Below the pieces are notes generated by a model, which made no database searches, was not told the DNA's origin, and saw nothing but the letters and a program-made list of their open reading frames with translations. Positions 61,750 to 64,000 of a stretch of DNA of 64,000 nucleotides are shown one piece after another. This DNA is from Bacteroidales bacterium (GTDB lineage: Bacteria; Bacteroidota; Bacteroidia; Bacteroidales; JAFGXI01). Numbering within the stretch: position 1 is the stretch's first letter; every line of letters begins with the position of its first letter. Location: NCBI GenBank assembly GCA_016936665.1, contig JAFGXI010000013.1:62001-126000 (forward strand). The letters are read 5' to 3'. The translations under genes were made by a program, and so were the position numbers.

Positions 61750-64000
61750 ATGAGAAAATTATATATCCCTTTATTAGGGATTGTTATGGCTTTGAATTTG
61801 TATTCGCAAAATTCTGAGCCTATAGATACCAGTAAGGTTATCAAACTAGAAGATGTTGTCGTTTCGGCTAGCCGTTGGGAAGAACCCATTAAAAACGTAC
61901 CGGCTAGAGTGGTCGGAATTACAGCTAAAGACAATGCTTTCCAAAACCAGCAAACCACAGCTGATATGATTTCGAATACCGGACAAATTTTTGTTCAGAA
62001 AAGCCAATTGGGTGGAGGTAGTACGGTTTTAAGAGGTTTCGAAGCCAGTCGAGTTTTACTAGTGATTGATGGTGTAAGAATGAACAATGCAATATACAGA
62101 GGAGGTCATTTGCAAGACATCATCACCATAGACCAATCGATGTTAGAAAAAACTGAAGTTCTTTTCGGACCTTCTTCAACCTTGTACGGTTCCGACGCTT
62201 TGGGAGGTGTCATACATTTCTATACAAAAATGCCCCAGCTCGATAAAATTGGTACCGGAGCTTTCGTACGTTACTCATCGGCCAACAACGAAAAAACAGG
62301 TCATTTAGAATTCAATATCGGAAAGAAAAAATGGGCTTCACTAACCAGTGTTACTTTTAGCAATTTTGGCGATTTACATGTAGGGAACAATTTCGACGCA
62401 AAATATGGCGACTGGGGAAAAGATCTGTATTATGTAACTCGCGAAGGCAATCGCGATTCGGTTCATGTTAACGACAAACCTAACGTAATGGTTGGGAGTG
62501 GTTACATGCAATACGACTTGATGGAAAAGTTGCTTTTTAAACAAAGCAACAAAATTTCTCACGTGTTAAATATTCAACTTTCTAATAATATAGGCGAAGT
62601 TCCTCGTTACGATAGACTTCTCCAGATTTCCGGCGGAAAGCCTAAATATGCAGAGAATGGATATGGCCCACAAAAACGTTTTTTTGCTTCATACACCCTC
62701 GATTTAAGCAATAAAAATGCGTTGTACGACGACGCAAAAGTTATTTTATCGACCCAAGATGTTGATCAAATACGCATCGGCAGAAATTTGAATAAAGATA
62801 TTAGAACAACCAATCTCGACAATGTTAAAATATACGCTTTAAATGCTGATTTAACCAAAAAGATGAGCGAAAAATTTAATCTGTATTATGGTGCTGAAGC
62901 GGTTTACAACATCGTAAATTCTAAAGCCAAAGAAACCGATATTGTTACCGGTGTAACAACTTGGAACAGCGATGATGCTTCTATAGAAACCCGTTTTGCC
63001 GATGGTGGTAGCACTTGGACATCTTTAGCGCTCTATGCTCAAGGGAATTACAGCCTAAGCGAAATTATCTCGTTAACCGGTGGATTAAGGTTTTCTAGTA
63101 TTTCGATGACTAATAAATACAACGACGCTACACTTTACCCTGTAACTACGGTAACAACCAATCAAATGGCACCAAGCGGCAGCTTGGGTCTGGTTGCTAA
63201 TTTAGAATCGAAAACAAAATTAAGTGTTTTAGGATCGACAGGCTTTAGATCTCCCAATGTAGAAGACATGACTTCTTTCACACCAGCAGCCGGCTCTACT
63301 GCCAGAGTACCAAACCCAGATCTTAAACCTGAATACGCTTACAATGCAGAATTCAATGTTTCGCAAGTTATTGGAAACGCTGCAAAAGTTGAAGCCGGTA
63401 TTTACTACACCATGCTTAAAAATGCTATGATAGTGCGCGATACAAAATACAATGGTTCTGACTCTGTTGAAGTTAACGGAATATTGTACAAAGCACAATC
63501 CATACAAAATGCTAACTTTGGAAATGTTTACGGATGGTATTTTGCAGCCAAATGGAAGCTCATCGATGCCTTATTTTTAGATGCAACACTAAATGCAACA
63601 TATGGCGATTACACGCTTACACAAGGCGCTTCAGATGGTATTGGCGACACCATTGTTCCAATGGATCACATTCCACCGATGTTTGGTAAATTTGGTTTAA
63701 CTTATCAAAAAACAAAATATCAAGTAGAAGTTTTTGTTAGATTCAGTGCTGCCAAAAAACTAGAAGACTATAGCCCAAGTGGCGAAGATAACCTTACTCA
63801 AACCCCATATTTAGGCGATGATGCTGATGGAAATCCAATTTACGAAGGCACACCATCGTGGTACACTTTAAATTTTAGAGCTGCGTACCAAATTAACAAG
63901 CATTTCGGGATTAATGCCGGTGTCGAAAATATCTTAGACACACATTATCGTCAATTTGCTTCGGGAATCAGTGCTCCGGGCCGAAATATTTATTTGAGTT
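61750..64000 (+). CDS. TonB-dependent haem/haemoglobin-type receptor, cut just before its C-terminus
   Basis: The gene begins at ATG 61750 and runs off the right edge after 750 residues. The last visible residues (SGISAPGRNIYLS) match the usual end of these barrels, so only a few residues are missing. A signal peptide (MRKLYIPLLGIVMALNLYSQ) is followed by a TonB box-like DVVVSASRWEE, a plug (about 40-165; VLRGFEASRVLLVIDGVRMN, AIYRGGHLQDII, LYGSDALGG), then the barrel with FRSPNVEDM and VPNPDLKPE boxes (FRAP and NPDL) near residue 500. This is the HmuR/HemR type for haem or haemoglobin; the ligand is inferred. Confidence 0.88.
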   Translation, partial: MRKLYIPLLGIVMALNLYSQNSEPIDTSKVIKLEDVVVSASRWEEPIKNVPARVVGITAKDNAFQNQQTTADMISNTGQIFVQKSQLGGGSTVLRGFEASRVLLVIDGVRMNNAIYRGGHLQDIITIDQSMLEKTEVLFGPSSTLYGSDALGGVIHFYTKMPQLDKIGTGAFVRYSSANNEKTGHLEFNIGKKKWASLTSVTFSNFGDLHVGNNFDAKYGDWGKDLYYVTREGNRDSVHVNDKPNVMVGSGYMQYDLMEKLLFKQSNKISHVLNIQLSNNIGEVPRYDRLLQISGGKPKYAENGYGPQKRFFASYTLDLSNKNALYDDAKVILSTQDVDQIRIGRNLNKDIRTTNLDNVKIYALNADLTKKMSEKFNLYYGAEAVYNIVNSKAKETDIVTGVTTWNSDDASIETRFADGGSTWTSLALYAQGNYSLSEIISLTGGLRFSSISMTNKYNDATLYPVTTVTTNQMAPSGSLGLVANLESKTKLSVLGSTGFRSPNVEDMTSFTPAAGSTARVPNPDLKPEYAYNAEFNVSQVIGNAAKVEAGIYYTMLKNAMIVRDTKYNGSDSVEVNGILYKAQSIQNANFGNVYGWYFAAKWKLIDALFLDATLNATYGDYTLTQGASDGIGDTIVPMDHIPPMFGKFGLTYQKTKYQVEVFVRFSAAKKLEDYSPSGEDNLTQTPYLGDDADGNPIYEGTPSWYTLNFRAAYQINKHFGINAGVENILDTHYRQFASGISAPGRNIYLS

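Noticed and set aside
1..64000. CRISPR array, insertion sequence, prophage or integron
   Set aside because: I saw no regular direct repeats with spacers, no transposase or integrase frames, and no target-site duplications; repeats present are protein-level MORN, TPR and PD40 units.

Overview
The window is AT-rich bacterial chromosome from a member of the Bacteroidota, probably a Bacteroidales/Marinilabiliales-like lineage. Support for this comes from promoter -7 boxes of the TAnnTTTG type, near absence of Shine-Dalgarno sites, fused CcsBA, PorE-like OmpA proteins, a cargo protein with a type IX secretion (T9SS) C-terminal tail, several TonB-dependent receptors, DUF4492 in front of cydA, and DUF4476 and DUF3857 proteins. 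There is no insertion sequence, prophage, CRISPR array or rRNA. Four tRNA genes are present: Ala-GGC, Val-GAC, Val-TAC and initiator Met-CAT.

Layout. 1-3.2 kb (minus): a MORN-repeat lipoprotein cut by the window edge, an oligopeptide-type ABC permease, a YciO/TsaC protein and a fructose-6-phosphate aldolase/transaldolase. 3.4-6.5 kb: ccsBA. 6.5-15 kb (minus): an acetyltransferase, two DUF3857/transglutaminase-like proteins (one with its catalytic Cys and His lost), a long TPR+MORN gene split by one in-frame TAA, and free-Met-(R)-sulfoxide reductase. 15-19 kb: mtgA, tRNA-Ala, DUF2795, cobalamin adenosyltransferase, a LolD/MacB-type ATPase, a lipoprotein and flavodoxin. 19.4-34 kb (plus): a cell-envelope block with a TMTC-like membrane TPR protein, a TPR protein, two PorE-like OmpA/PD40 proteins, an outer-membrane barrel, a methyltransferase overlapping a PagL-like lipid A deacylase, and a T9SS-secreted propeller protein. 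34-52.7 kb: mixed housekeeping genes (uvrA, ECF sigma factor, LtaS-like sulfatase with a DgkB-like kinase, ribBA, lptF/G-like, marC, two tRNA-Val, folC, dapB, lepB).

52.8-60.9 kb is the most system-like part. It is a tightly packed plus-strand run: a His-rich zinc-ribbon protein, a DUF134 regulator, DUF4492, cydA, cydB, an unannotated 36-residue CydX-like protein, an NDH-2/SQR-like flavoprotein, a TonB-dependent receptor with an OprC-like CxxxM copper motif, a DUF59-like protein without core cysteines, and a TrmO-domain protein that carries a lipoprotein signal. Two related inverted repeats overlap the two promoters at its head. I infer a metal-responsive cytochrome bd respiratory operon, possibly controlled by its own DUF134 protein. 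The window ends with initiator tRNA-Met, a small membrane protein and a haem/haemoglobin-type TonB receptor cut just before its C-terminus.

All functions are inferred from motifs read by eye. No database search was run.
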